Below are positions 18,172 to 27,140 of a DNA stretch of 64,000 bases, in pieces. A program made the position numbers and the translations under genes. The notes beneath the pieces were generated by a model, which did no database searches, was not told the DNA's origin, and saw nothing but the letters and a program-made list of their open reading frames with translations. Where the stretch lies: positions 210,677 through 274,676 of the forward strand of contig NZ_JAGGJW010000012.1 of the NCBI RefSeq assembly GCF_017873175.1, written 5' to 3'. This DNA comes from Neorhizobium petrolearium. Lineage in GTDB: Bacteria; Pseudomonadota; Alphaproteobacteria; Rhizobiales; Rhizobiaceae. Positions within the stretch are counted from its first letter, which is position 1. Every line of letters begins with the position of its first letter.

Positions 18172-18194
18172 GGATGGTTAAGCTGTAACCATCC
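18172..18194. terminator. Hairpin between convergent genes, candidate bidirectional terminator
   Basis: The arms GGATGGTTA and TAACCATCC form a perfect 9-bp stem around the loop AGCTG. It lies between the end of the M24 gene and the end of preA, which converge. No U-run follows on either strand, so intrinsic termination would be weak; the call rests on position and stem quality. Confidence 0.45.
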
Positions 18195-18259
18195 ATTGCT
18201 GATCCGGAAAGGGCGGTAGGAAATGCCTCGGCCGCGCTGACCGAGACATCACGGTTCAG

Positions 18260-19573
18260 CTACTCCGCTGCCTGCCTTGCCATCGGGTTGTTCGGATGCG
18301 TCGTCCAGTTGGCGTAGTTCGGATCGACCACTTTGCCGGTGCGTTTGTCGAGCTCGCCGGGTTCAAGCCCGACCATGGTGATGCAGTTCTCGACCGGACA
18401 GACGTTGACGCAGAGATTGCAGCCGACGCATTCCTCTTCCATCACCTCGAAGTGGCGGACGCCGTCGATCATATTGGTGATCGCCTGGTGCGAGGTATCC
18501 TCGCAGGCGATGTGACAGCGGCCGCATTTGATGCAGGCGTCCTGGTCGATATGTGCCTTGGCGATGTAGTTGAGGTTGAGATACTGCCAGTCGCTGACGT
18601 TTGGAACGGCGCGGCCGATGATGTCGTCGAGGCTCCTGTGGCCCTTCGCGTCCATCCAGTCGGAAAGGCCGGTAATCATCTCCTGGACAATCTTGAAGCC
18701 GTAGGTCATGGCAGCAGTACAGACCTGCACGTTACCGGCCCCGAGCGCCAAAAATTCCGCCGCATCCCGCCAGGTGGTGATGCCGCCGATGCCGGAGATC
18801 GGCAGACCGTAGGTTTCCGGATCACGGGCGATCTCGGCCACCATGTTGAGCGCGATCGGTTTCACCGCCGGGCCGCAATAGCCGCCATGCGAGCCCTTGC
18901 CGCCGACCGTCGGATTGGGGGCGAAGTTGTCGAGGTCGACGGAGACGATCGAATTGATCGTGTTGATCAGCGACACGGCATCGGTGCCGCCCGCCTTCGC
19001 CGCGCGAGCGGGCTTGCGGATGTCGGTGATGTTCGGAGTGAGCTTGGTGATGACCGGCATGCGGGTGTACTGCTTGCACCAGCGCACCACCATCTCGATA
19101 TATTCCGGCACCTGGCCGACCGCCGAGCCCATGCCGCGCTCGGACATGCCGTGGGGACAGCCGAAATTGAGCTCGATGCCGTCGGCGCCGGTCTCCTCGA
19201 CGAGCGGCAGGATCGCCTTCCAGGCGTTTTCCTCGCAGGGGACCATGATAGAGGCCACCAGCGCCCGGTCCGGCCAGTTCATCTTCACCTGCTTCATCTC
19301 GCGAAGGTTGGTGTAGAGGTCGCGGTCGGTGATGAGCTCGATATTGTTCAGGCCGAGCAGGCGGCGGTCGGCACCCCAGATCGCGCCGTAGCGCGGGCCG
19401 TTGACATTGACGACCGGAGGGCCTTCTTCGCCCAGCGTCTTCCAGACGACGCCGCCCCAGCCCGCCTTGAAGGCGCGCTCGACGTTATAGGCCTTGTCGG
19501 TCGGCGGTGCGGAGGCAAGCCAGAAGGGGTTCGGGGACTTGATGCCGACGAAATTGTTGCGGAGATCAGCCAT
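18260..19573 (-). CDS. preA: NAD-dependent dihydropyrimidine dehydrogenase subunit PreA
   Basis: This 437-residue flavoprotein reduces uracil and thymine to their 5,6-dihydro forms, the first step of reductive pyrimidine breakdown. The N-terminal dihydroorotate-dehydrogenase-like barrel shows LASAPPTDKAYNVERAF, ELNFGCPHGMSERGMG (with the catalytic cysteine region) and GIGGITTWRDAAEFLALGAG. The C-terminal part has two [4Fe-4S] motifs, CIKCGRCHIACED and CVGCNLCVNVCPVENC. It follows preT by 14 bp on the same strand. The later enzymes, dihydropyrimidinase and beta-ureidopropionase, are not in the window. Confidence 0.95.
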   Translation of the reverse strand: MADLRNNFVGIKSPNPFWLASAPPTDKAYNVERAFKAGWGGVVWKTLGEEGPPVVNVNGPRYGAIWGADRRLLGLNNIELITDRDLYTNLREMKQVKMNWPDRALVASIMVPCEENAWKAILPLVEETGADGIELNFGCPHGMSERGMGSAVGQVPEYIEMVVRWCKQYTRMPVITKLTPNITDIRKPARAAKAGGTDAVSLINTINSIVSVDLDNFAPNPTVGGKGSHGGYCGPAVKPIALNMVAEIARDPETYGLPISGIGGITTWRDAAEFLALGAGNVQVCTAAMTYGFKIVQEMITGLSDWMDAKGHRSLDDIIGRAVPNVSDWQYLNLNYIAKAHIDQDACIKCGRCHIACEDTSHQAITNMIDGVRHFEVMEEECVGCNLCVNVCPVENCITMVGLEPGELDKRTGKVVDPNYANWTTHPNNPMARQAAE

Positions 19574-19587
19574 GGTTCGTTCTCCTC

Positions 19588-20949
19588 TTAGGCGACGGCA
19601 ACGGCAGGCTGCGCACCCGCAGCAAGCATGCGGTTGATGGATTCAGCGGCATCGCGTCCTTGAGCGACGGCCGAGACGGTCAGGTCCTCGCCGAGCCCGA
19701 TACAGTCGCCGCCGGCCCATACACCCTCGATCGAGGTGCGGCCTTCGGCATCGACGGCGATCTTGCCTTTGTCCATCGTCAGCGCTCCGAGGCCGGACGC
19801 CGCGAATGTCTGGCCGATCGCCTTGAAGATCTGGTCGGCGGCGATGACGCCGGTTTCTCCCGTGCCGACGAGCTTGCCGTCGCGGATCGCGGTATATTCC
19901 ACCTCGATGCCGGCCACCTTGCCGTCCTTGCCGAGGATCGTCTTCGGCGCCAGCCAGTGGCGGATGATGACGCCGTTGGCGGTTGCGAGATCCTGCTCAT
20001 AGGTCGAGGCGTTCATGTTCTCCTTGCCGCGGCGGTAGCAGATCGTCACTTCCTCCGCCCCAAGCAGCTTGGATTGGATCGCGGCGTCGATCGCGGTCAT
20101 GCCGCCGCCAAGCACGACGACGCGCCGTCCGATCGGGATCTCCGCCTTGTCCTTCGCCTGACGCAGCGTCGCGATGAAATCCACCGCGTCCTCGACGCCG
20201 GAAAGGCTCTCGCCCTCGATGCCGAGGCCGTTGACGCCGGCAAGCCCCATGCCGAGGAAAACCGCGTCATATTTGGAGGTCAGGTCGGCAAGCGAGAAAT
20301 CGCGGCCGAGCATCTGGCCGTTTCTGATTTCGATACCGCCGATTGCGGTCACGTAATCCACCTCGCGGCTCGCGAAGTCGTCGACGGCCTTGTAGGTGGC
20401 GATGCCGTATTCGTTGAGGCCGCCCGCCTTTTCGCGCGCTTCGAGGATCACGACGGAATGGCCATGCATGGCAAGCCGATGGGCCGCGGCAAGACCGGCG
20501 GGGCCTGCCCCGACGATCGCGACCGTCTTTCCGGTCGGCGCCTTGCGGGCATAGAACTGCTTGCCCGTCTCCATTGCGATGTCGGTCGCATATCGCTGCA
20601 ATCTGCCGATCTCGACAGGCTTATCTTCCGCAGTGTTGCGCACACAGGCTTCTTCGCAGAGCGTTTCGGTGGGACAGACGCGGGCACACATGCCGCCCAG
20701 AATATTCTGATCGAAGATCGTCTTGGCCGAGCCCAGCGGATTGCCCGTCGATATCTGCCGGATGAACATCGGGATATCGATCGACGTGGGACAGGCCGTC
20801 ATGCACGGCGCGTCGTAACAGAAATAACAGCGGTCGGAAGCGACCAGCGCTTCATGCCGGTCAAAACGTGGGTGCAGGTCGGCGAAATTGGACTCATATT
20901 CCGCCGGCGTGAGGCGGCCGGCCCCAATACCGTTTCCCAGTCGATCCAT
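19588..20949 (-). CDS. preT: NAD-dependent dihydropyrimidine dehydrogenase subunit PreT
   Basis: This 453-residue subunit takes electrons from NAD(P)H for PreA. The N-terminal domain has the cysteine-rich iron-sulfur motifs CYFCYDAPCMTACPTSID and CARVCPTETLCEEAC. It is followed by two nucleotide-binding folds: FAD (TVAIVGAGPAGLAAAHRLA, near residue 143) and NAD(P) (VVVLGGGMTAIDAA). The start MDRLGNGIG has GAGGGAACC upstream. It is first in a two-gene operon with preA. The upstream region carries a strong inverted repeat that may be its operator. Confidence 0.94.
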   Translation of the reverse strand: MDRLGNGIGAGRLTPAEYESNFADLHPRFDRHEALVASDRCYFCYDAPCMTACPTSIDIPMFIRQISTGNPLGSAKTIFDQNILGGMCARVCPTETLCEEACVRNTAEDKPVEIGRLQRYATDIAMETGKQFYARKAPTGKTVAIVGAGPAGLAAAHRLAMHGHSVVILEAREKAGGLNEYGIATYKAVDDFASREVDYVTAIGGIEIRNGQMLGRDFSLADLTSKYDAVFLGMGLAGVNGLGIEGESLSGVEDAVDFIATLRQAKDKAEIPIGRRVVVLGGGMTAIDAAIQSKLLGAEEVTICYRRGKENMNASTYEQDLATANGVIIRHWLAPKTILGKDGKVAGIEVEYTAIRDGKLVGTGETGVIAADQIFKAIGQTFAASGLGALTMDKGKIAVDAEGRTSIEGVWAGGDCIGLGEDLTVSAVAQGRDAAESINRMLAAGAQPAVAVA

Positions 20950-21007
20950 CTTGGTTCCCTCTTTTATGGATTCATGGACAACTATTGATCAAAGCGTATC
21001 ACAGCCC

Positions 21008-21033
21008 AAAAATTTATCAAACGGTAAATTTTT
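21008..21033. promoter_or_regulatory. 26-bp inverted repeat upstream of preT, candidate operator
   Basis: The arms AAAAATTTA and TAAATTTTT are exact inverted copies around TCAAACGG. The site is 59 bp upstream of the preT start and 142 bp upstream of the divergent DUF2325 gene. A less perfect dyad, TGATCAAAGCGTATCA, lies just closer to preT and shares the TCAAA core. The arrangement suggests a repressor site for the pyrimidine genes, but no regulator gene is adjacent. Confidence 0.45.
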
Positions 21034-21175
21034 GTCGTAGCCAACCTGTCAGGCGGCCGGATATATCCTGATGAAAAGAGTCGACTTTAATCTTTACTAT
21101 GAAAATCAAGTTTAATATGGTGCTCTCCATCGAGAGGGCCTGTCCCACAGATTCGGCTGCCAAACGGGGAGCGTC

Positions 21176-21589
21176 ATGGCGAAGAAACAGAAGCGGAAGA
21201 ACGGCAATAGCGGCGCGGAAGAGGCCGGCAAGGCGGCATCGTCAGCGGCCGGCAGTAGCGCGATCGATGTCCGCAGCTTTCTCTATGTCGGCGGGCGCGA
21301 CTGTCAGGTTGCGCATCTGCGCGAAATCGCCAGCAAGCATGGCGCGGAGCTGATCCATCATGACGGCGGCCTACGCGAAGCTGTTTCGCGCATCGATACC
21401 GTGTTGCCGTCGGTCGACTGCGTTTTCTGCCCCATCGACTGTATTAGCCACGACGCATGTCTGAGGGTGAAGACCGGCTGCAAGAAGTTCGGCGTCACCT
21501 TCGTTCCGCTGCGCAACGGCTCGAAATCCAGTCTGGAACGGGCGCTCCAGACCATGAAGGAACGCAATGATGAACGAAGAACGTCGTGA
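21176..21589 (+). CDS. DUF2325 domain protein
   Basis: The N-terminus of this 137-residue protein is low-complexity and lysine/alanine-rich (MAKKQKRKNGNSGAEEAGKA). Residues from about 32 onward form a compact domain starting FLYVGGRDCQVAHLREIASKHG, as in DUF2325 proteins. It has three conserved-looking cysteines in VDCVFCPIDCISHDACLRVKT, seen in pieces, which could bind a metal or form disulfides. GGGGAGCG precedes the start. The family has no firm function. It is divergent from preT and overlaps a small downstream gene by 23 nt. Confidence 0.8.
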   Translation: MAKKQKRKNGNSGAEEAGKAASSAAGSSAIDVRSFLYVGGRDCQVAHLREIASKHGAELIHHDGGLREAVSRIDTVLPSVDCVFCPIDCISHDACLRVKTGCKKFGVTFVPLRNGSKSSLERALQTMKERNDERRTS

Positions 21590-21788
21590 CATGAGCCTTT
21601 TCATCGGCCTGCACAAGCTTGCCGAACAAAATGGCGATGGACTCGTGCCGGAACTTTATGCGCTGCTATCCGCCCGCGCCGGGGCCGGGCCGGATATGAC
21701 CAATGTGGTGACTTTCCCGGCAAGCGTGTCTCAGAAATCCGTGATGCAGCCGGACCAGACGGGCCGGCTGCTGGCATTCCGGCGATAG
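21567..21788 (+). CDS. Small hypothetical protein
   Basis: This protein of about 73 residues is not recognised. It starts at one of two adjacent ATGs inside the 3' end of the DUF2325 gene, with AAGGAACGCA upstream, so the two are probably translationally coupled. The sequence (MSLFIGLHKLAEQNGDGLVPELYALLSAR, in pieces) looks like a short soluble helical protein with no membrane segment or cysteine. It ends 14 bp before the end of the convergent transporter ATPase gene. Confidence 0.6.
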   Translation: MMNEERRDMSLFIGLHKLAEQNGDGLVPELYALLSARAGAGPDMTNVVTFPASVSQKSVMQPDQTGRLLAFRR

Positions 21789-21801
21789 TTCAATCAACCT
21801 A

Positions 21802-23469
21802 TTAACGGATGCGATCGGCTCTAGGCCCCAGGCTTGCTGCCCGAGAGGTCTTTCTGCCGCTTTCGATGAGCGCCTTTGTGTAGTCCTGACGGGGCGACAG
21901 GAATATCTGTTCCGTGTCACCCTGTTCGACGATCTCGCCGCGCTTCATGACGATCGTCCGGTCGCAGATCTGGCGGATGACTGCAAGATTGTGCGAGATG
22001 AAGACGTAGGTCAGGTTAAGCTCCGCGCGGAGTTGTTGCAGGAAATCCAGCACCTGCGCCTGTACCGAGATGTCGAGTGCCGAAGTCGGTTCATCGAGGA
22101 TCAGAAGGCGCGGATTGAGTGCAATCGCGCGGGCGATGCAGACGCGCTGTTTCTGGCCACCGGAAAGCTCATGCGGATAACGATATTTGAACATCTTCGG
22201 CAGTTGCACGATGTCGAGCAGCGCCTCGGTGCGGGCTTCGATGTCGCGACGGCTCATGCCGGTCTGGATGTGAAGCGGCTCACCGATCGCATCGCCGATC
22301 GTGTGGCGACCGTTGAGCGCGGAATGCGGGTTCTGGAAGACGAACTGCATGTGCCGGCGCATCTGCCTGAGCGGTTCGCCGGTCAGGCCCGAAATACTCT
22401 GCCCGTCGAAGATGATGTCACCTGATGTCGGTTCGATGAGGCGGAGCAGCATGCGTGCCAGCGTCGATTTGCCGGAACCCGATTCGCCCACGACACCGAA
22501 GATTTCGCCCGTCTTCACGGAAAGGCTGATGCCATCGACGGCCGCGAATTCCGTGCCGGACTGGCTGCGGTAAATCTTCTTCAAATCGATCGCCTGAAGG
22601 AGCGCGCCGGGCTTGGCGGGGTTGGCCGGCGATGATTCGGCGGCAACCTTCGCGGCTGCGGCGTCGATATCCGGAACGGCGGCGAGCAGGCGCTGGGTAT
22701 ATTCGTGCTGCGGACGGCTGAGGATGTCGGCCGTCAGGCCCTGTTCGACGATCTCACCCTTGTACATGACTGCGCAGCGTTTCGCGATCGTTGCGATCGC
22801 GCCGATATCGTGACTGATCATGATGACGGTGAGGTTCAGCTTCTCGACCAGTGAGTTGATGAGATCGAGCACCTGTGCCTGGACGGTCACATCGAGGGCG
22901 GTTGTCGGTTCGTCGGCGATCAGCAGGTCCGGCTTGCCGGCGAGCGCCATGGCGATCAGAACGCGTTGACGCATGCCGCCGGAAAGCTGGTGCGGATATT
23001 GGGAAAACAGCATGGCCGGGTTCGGCAGGCCGACCTGGTCTAGCAGTTCTTCGGTTCGGACGCGGCGTGCCGCCTTGGAGGAAACGCCTTGGCCGCCAGC
23101 CTTCTCATGCGCGGCGATGACGTCGGAAATCTGCCGTCCGACCGTGAAGAGCGGGTTGAGATAGGTCATCGGATCCTGGAAGATCATCGAAATGCGGATA
23201 CCGCGGATCTTCGTCCAGTCCCGTTCCGAAAGCGCGGTGATGTCCTGACCATCAAACGTGATGCTGCCTTCGATGACTTTGGAATTCTTCGGGCCGATGC
23301 CGAGCACGGAGCGCACCAGCACAGTCTTGCCAGAGCCGCTTTCGCCTACGATGCCGAGCGTGTCGCCGCGATTGACGGTGAGGTTGATGTCTTTGAGCAC
23401 ATGCACCGGACCATCGAATGTGCCGATGTCGAGCCGGTAGTTCTTGATGTTGAGAAGAGGTCCGGTCAT
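21802..23469 (-). CDS. Peptide-type ABC transporter ATPase, DppD and DppF fused
   Basis: This 555-residue protein has two ATPase domains. The first has GESGSGKTVLVRSV, LSGGMRQRVLIAMAL and LLIADEPTTALDVT. The second has GESGSGKSTLARML, LSGGQKQRVCIARAI and LLILDEPTSALDIS. The linker near residues 270-295 is Ala/Pro-rich. It is the last gene of an operon that begins with aroM and includes a binding protein and two permeases. Its ATG overlaps the preceding stop by 4 nt. It supplies energy for the importer of the AroM/DUF917 regulon. Confidence 0.92.
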   Translation of the reverse strand: MTGPLLNIKNYRLDIGTFDGPVHVLKDINLTVNRGDTLGIVGESGSGKTVLVRSVLGIGPKNSKVIEGSITFDGQDITALSERDWTKIRGIRISMIFQDPMTYLNPLFTVGRQISDVIAAHEKAGGQGVSSKAARRVRTEELLDQVGLPNPAMLFSQYPHQLSGGMRQRVLIAMALAGKPDLLIADEPTTALDVTVQAQVLDLINSLVEKLNLTVIMISHDIGAIATIAKRCAVMYKGEIVEQGLTADILSRPQHEYTQRLLAAVPDIDAAAAKVAAESSPANPAKPGALLQAIDLKKIYRSQSGTEFAAVDGISLSVKTGEIFGVVGESGSGKSTLARMLLRLIEPTSGDIIFDGQSISGLTGEPLRQMRRHMQFVFQNPHSALNGRHTIGDAIGEPLHIQTGMSRRDIEARTEALLDIVQLPKMFKYRYPHELSGGQKQRVCIARAIALNPRLLILDEPTSALDISVQAQVLDFLQQLRAELNLTYVFISHNLAVIRQICDRTIVMKRGEIVEQGDTEQIFLSPRQDYTKALIESGRKTSRAASLGPRADRIR

Positions 23470-24413
23470 CGGTCGCGGCTCCGGGGATCGAGGATATCAC
23501 GCAGGCCGTCGCCCAACAGGTTGAAGCCGAGCACGGTGAGGAAAATGGCCGCACCGGGAAAGAGCGAATACCACCACCAGTCCGGCATATAGGTGCGGGC
23601 GACCGAGATCATCGCGCCCCATTCCGGCGCCGGCGGCTGGGCCCCCAGACCGATGAAGCCGAGGCTGGCGGCGGATAGGATCGCCATGCCCATGTCCATG
23701 CTCATCTTGACGATGATCGGCGAGAGGCAGTTGGGCAGGATGTGATGCCAGAGGATCCACGGCGTCCTGGCGCCGATCGAACGGGCCGACTCCACAAAAA
23801 GCTCCTCCTTGACGGAGAGCGTTTTCGCCTCGACCAGTCTCACATAGCCCGGCCACCAGACGAGCGAGAGCGCCAGCACGCAATTGGTAATGCCGGGGCC
23901 AAGCGCCGCGACGATCGCCAGCGCCAGCGCTAGGCCCGGTACGGCCAGGAAAAGTTCCGTGATGCGCATGATGATCGCGCGCACCCAGCCGCCGTTATAA
24001 CCGGCGATGATGCCAAGCGGCACGCCGATCAATGCGCCGATGCCGGTGATGATGAGGCCTATCCAGAGCGAGGTGCGGGCGCCCATGATGACGCGCGAGA
24101 AAATGTCCGCGCCCATTTCGTCGGTGCCGAACCAGTTGGCGCCGCCAGGCGGCATCAGCTTGTTGGACATGTCGATTGCACCGCTTGCCGCTTCCGGAAA
24201 AGGCGCGAGCACGGGGCCGAAAGCCGCGAGCAGCAGAAAGATCACGACCAGCGTCAGGCCGAGCATGGAGGAGAAGCTCTTGCGGAACATGTGGGCATAG
24301 AGTCGCCACTGGCGGATCTGACTTTCATGCCGTTCGCGGAAGGTCAGCGGGCGGGGAAGCGCCGCCGGATCGTTGACCGGGGCGGAGACCGGCGTGGTCA
24401 TCTGGGTCGTCAT
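23466..24413 (-). CDS. Peptide-type ABC transporter permease (DppC type)
   Basis: This 315-residue inner-membrane subunit shows the DppC markers NWFGTDEMGADIFSRVIMGAR, the EAA-loop region VKEELFVESARSIGARTPWIL, and ASLGFIGLGAQPPAPEWGAM near the C-terminus. The ATG overlaps the stop of the DppB-type gene by one base (TGATG) and has CAGGAG eight bases upstream; a GTG one codon earlier is less well spaced. The N-terminus carries a roughly 40-residue soluble extension before the first membrane segment, usual for this subunit. Confidence 0.92.
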   Translation of the reverse strand: MTTQMTTPVSAPVNDPAALPRPLTFRERHESQIRQWRLYAHMFRKSFSSMLGLTLVVIFLLLAAFGPVLAPFPEAASGAIDMSNKLMPPGGANWFGTDEMGADIFSRVIMGARTSLWIGLIITGIGALIGVPLGIIAGYNGGWVRAIIMRITELFLAVPGLALALAIVAALGPGITNCVLALSLVWWPGYVRLVEAKTLSVKEELFVESARSIGARTPWILWHHILPNCLSPIIVKMSMDMGMAILSAASLGFIGLGAQPPAPEWGAMISVARTYMPDWWWYSLFPGAAIFLTVLGFNLLGDGLRDILDPRSRDR

Positions 24414-25420
24414 CACGCGCTCCTGAGACGGGGATCGATCCAGGCATAGGCGAGATCGACAAGGGTGTTGGCGACGATGAAGAAGAAGCCGATCATCAGC
24501 GTCACGCCGATAACGGGCTTGAAGTCGGAGGAAAGGGCTGAAGACACGGCATAAAGACCGATGCCCGGCCAGTCAAAGACGGTTTCGACCAGTACGGTCG
24601 AACCGAGCATCCAGCCGAAGCGCAGCCCGATCATCGCAAGCGTCGGCAGCATGGCGTTCTTCAGCGCGTAGAGCCCGACGATGCGGAAGGAGGCGATGCC
24701 GTGGGCGCGTGCCGCGACGATATAATCGGACTGCAGTACCTCGATCATCTCGGCGCGATTGACGCGCAGGATGGAGGCAAGACAAGGGAAGGAGAGTACG
24801 ACGGCCGGCAGGATGATGTGCTGCAGCGAGGTCCAGAAGGTCGAGAAGCGGCCGGAGATCAGGCTGTCGACAAGGAGCAGGCCGGTGTAGGCTTCCGGCG
24901 GTCGGGTGACGAGCGGCAGGCGGCCCGAGACCGGCAGCCAGCCGAGATCGACCGCGAACATCAGCTGCAGGATGATTCCGAACCAGAAGGCCGGAAGTGC
25001 GACGCCGGAGATCGAGAAGATGCGCGTCACGTGGTCGAGCGGCCCGTCCTTGTAGACGGCCGACAGCATGCCAAGCGGTACGCCGACGACGATACCGAGC
25101 GCCATGGCGACGAAGACGAGTTCAAGCGTCGCCGGTGCATAGCGCAGCACCTCTTCCAAGACCGGACGGGTGGTGACGATGGACTGGCCGAGATCGCCGC
25201 GCACGAGGTCGCCCATATAGACGATGAACTGTTCGGGCAGCGACTTGTCGAGACCATATTCGCTGCGGATCGTCGCCACCATGTCCTCGGTGGCGTTCGG
25301 GCCGGCCACCAGACGAGCGGGATCGCCCGGCGCGACATTGGTAATAAGGAACGTCAGCGCGGCAATGCCGATCATCGTGCCGATCAGCGTCAGCAATTTG
25401 CGGAAGGCGAATATCAGCAT
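24413..25420 (-). CDS. Peptide-type ABC transporter permease (DppB type)
   Basis: This 335-residue permease has the expected N-terminal segment LLTLIGTMIGIAALTFLITNVAPGDPAR and the EAA-loop sequence SDYIVAARAHGIASFRIVGLY, followed by VLVETVFDWPGIGLYAV. The start MLIFAFRKL is preferred over an ATG four codons upstream because GGAGA lies between them at good spacing. A 96-bp gap separates it from the upstream binding-protein gene. Together with the DppC-type subunit it forms the transport channel. Confidence 0.92.
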   Translation of the reverse strand: MLIFAFRKLLTLIGTMIGIAALTFLITNVAPGDPARLVAGPNATEDMVATIRSEYGLDKSLPEQFIVYMGDLVRGDLGQSIVTTRPVLEEVLRYAPATLELVFVAMALGIVVGVPLGMLSAVYKDGPLDHVTRIFSISGVALPAFWFGIILQLMFAVDLGWLPVSGRLPLVTRPPEAYTGLLLVDSLISGRFSTFWTSLQHIILPAVVLSFPCLASILRVNRAEMIEVLQSDYIVAARAHGIASFRIVGLYALKNAMLPTLAMIGLRFGWMLGSTVLVETVFDWPGIGLYAVSSALSSDFKPVIGVTLMIGFFFIVANTLVDLAYAWIDPRLRSA

Positions 25421-25516
25421 CGTCTTCTCCATTCAATTATAACTGCGCATGGCCCGAAACTGGGGAGCCGGGCCATGTGCACCATTCTGGCTGCAAGGTG
25501 GGGGAACAGCCAGCGG

Positions 25517-27109
25517 TTATTCGGCCTTCACCCACAGAGGATAGAGGTCAACTTCACCCGTGAAGCGGACCGGGCTGAACTGGAAGCCCTGCAGGTAGTC
25601 ACGGCGGGCCCAGCGGCGGTTCTGCAGCATGCCGAAGACTTCCGGCTGGTCGGCGACGATCTGCGTCTGAATGTCGGCGTAGAGCTTGGCGCGCTCATCC
25701 CAGTTGGTCGAGCCGCGTGCCTTGTCGATCATCTCCGAAACCTTCGGATTGTCGTAGAACATCATCGCGTAATACTGGCCCCAGCTCGCCTTGTGGTACT
25801 GGTATGCGACGGCGTCCGGATCGGTGGAGACCGGCGTCGTGTAGACCGAGGTCATGGCCGGCGAGGTCTCGACCTTCGAGCCGTTGGCGACCATGTTCGG
25901 CCACTGCTCCGGCTTGATCTCGACATTGATGTTGAGCGGCTTCAGGCTGTCGAGCAGCACGAGGCCGATGCGGCGGGCTTCTTCGAGGCCGGCGACATGC
26001 ACATAAGGCAAGGTGAGGCCGCCATTCGGATAACCGGACTTGGCAAGATATTCCTTGGCCTTGGCGAGATCCTTGCGCGGCATGCCGGGAACCGGAATAT
26101 GGCCTTTCATGGCGTCCGGGAGGGGGCTGGTCTCCAGCGTTGCGGCGCCGTTATAGACCTGGATCAGCGCGTCGTAGTCGAGCGCATAGGCGATCGCCTT
26201 GCGCAGGTTGATGTCGGCGGTCGGACCCTTCTGCGTGTTGAATTTGATGCCGAAGGTGGTCATGCCCTTGTGGTCTTCGATGGCGATGCCGGGTACCCGC
26301 TTGATCTGCATGTAATCATCCGGCGTCAGCCCTTCGACGATATCGGCTTCGCCGCGCTGCAGTGCCGCCTTCTGGGCGGCGGGCTCGCGGATGATCTTGA
26401 AGATCACGCCGGCCGGGCGGTTCTCGTCACCCTGCGGCCAGCCCTTCCAGTAGTTCTCGACGGATTCGACTTCATAAAGGACGTTCGGCTCCCAGCGACC
26501 GAGCTTGAACGGGCCGGAGCCGGCCGCATGGTCGGTCAGCCACTTCTGGCCGTAGTCGCCGTCCACCTCATGCGCCTTCACCTCGGCAGGATTGACGATG
26601 TACCACCAGGGCAGGAAGGAGAGGAAAGGTGCATAGGGAGCCTTGAGGTCGAACTTCACGGTATAATCGTCGACCACGCTGATGCCTTCCGGCGCCAGAA
26701 AGTCCTTGAGCATCCAGGCGACGCCCTTGTTGAGCTTCAGGCCGCGCTCGAAGGAGTAGCGGACGGCTTCTGCCGTCACCGGATCGCCGTTGTGGAATTT
26801 GGCGGTCTTGGCAAGGTGGAAGGTCCAGGTCTTTCCGTCGGCGCTGGTTTCCCACTTTTCGGCAAGCCACGGCTTCAACTCGGCGGGATCCCCCTCATAT
26901 TTCAGAAGCGCGTCGTAGACAGCCTGCTGGATCATGCGCGTTGACCAGTCATAACGGATGTGCGGATCGAGGACCGGGATCGCCTGCCGGCCGCCGAATA
27001 CGATCACGTTCCCCTTATCGGTGCGCTCGAAGGCACCGGCCGGTGAGACGAGGACCGACGAGGCAAGCAGCCCCGTAATTGCGATATTCCTGATGATTTT
27101 GCCGAACAT
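25517..27109 (-). CDS. ABC transporter substrate-binding protein, family 5
   Basis: This 530-residue periplasmic protein has a Sec signal peptide (IAITGLLASSVLVSPAGA) with cleavage expected near residue 26. Family markers are LAEKWETSADGKTWTFHL, FHNGDPVTAEAVRYSFERG, GSGPFKLGRWEP and NLRKAIAYALDYDAL. It lies 31 bp downstream of aroM, so the two are co-transcribed, and it precedes the two permeases. The ligand is unknown; the link with AroM, DUF917 and HyuA points to a cyclic amide or hydantoin-like compound, which is inference. Confidence 0.92.
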   Translation of the reverse strand: MFGKIIRNIAITGLLASSVLVSPAGAFERTDKGNVIVFGGRQAIPVLDPHIRYDWSTRMIQQAVYDALLKYEGDPAELKPWLAEKWETSADGKTWTFHLAKTAKFHNGDPVTAEAVRYSFERGLKLNKGVAWMLKDFLAPEGISVVDDYTVKFDLKAPYAPFLSFLPWWYIVNPAEVKAHEVDGDYGQKWLTDHAAGSGPFKLGRWEPNVLYEVESVENYWKGWPQGDENRPAGVIFKIIREPAAQKAALQRGEADIVEGLTPDDYMQIKRVPGIAIEDHKGMTTFGIKFNTQKGPTADINLRKAIAYALDYDALIQVYNGAATLETSPLPDAMKGHIPVPGMPRKDLAKAKEYLAKSGYPNGGLTLPYVHVAGLEEARRIGLVLLDSLKPLNINVEIKPEQWPNMVANGSKVETSPAMTSVYTTPVSTDPDAVAYQYHKASWGQYYAMMFYDNPKVSEMIDKARGSTNWDERAKLYADIQTQIVADQPEVFGMLQNRRWARRDYLQGFQFSPVRFTGEVDLYPLWVKAE

Positions 27110-27140
27110 TCGTTCCCTCTCTTCTTCGTATGTTGGTTGT

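Noticed and set aside
24701..26944. A 747-codon open frame on the plus strand
   Set aside because: It lies antisense to a clear permease and binding-protein gene pair and mirrors their codon periodicity. The translation resembles no family.
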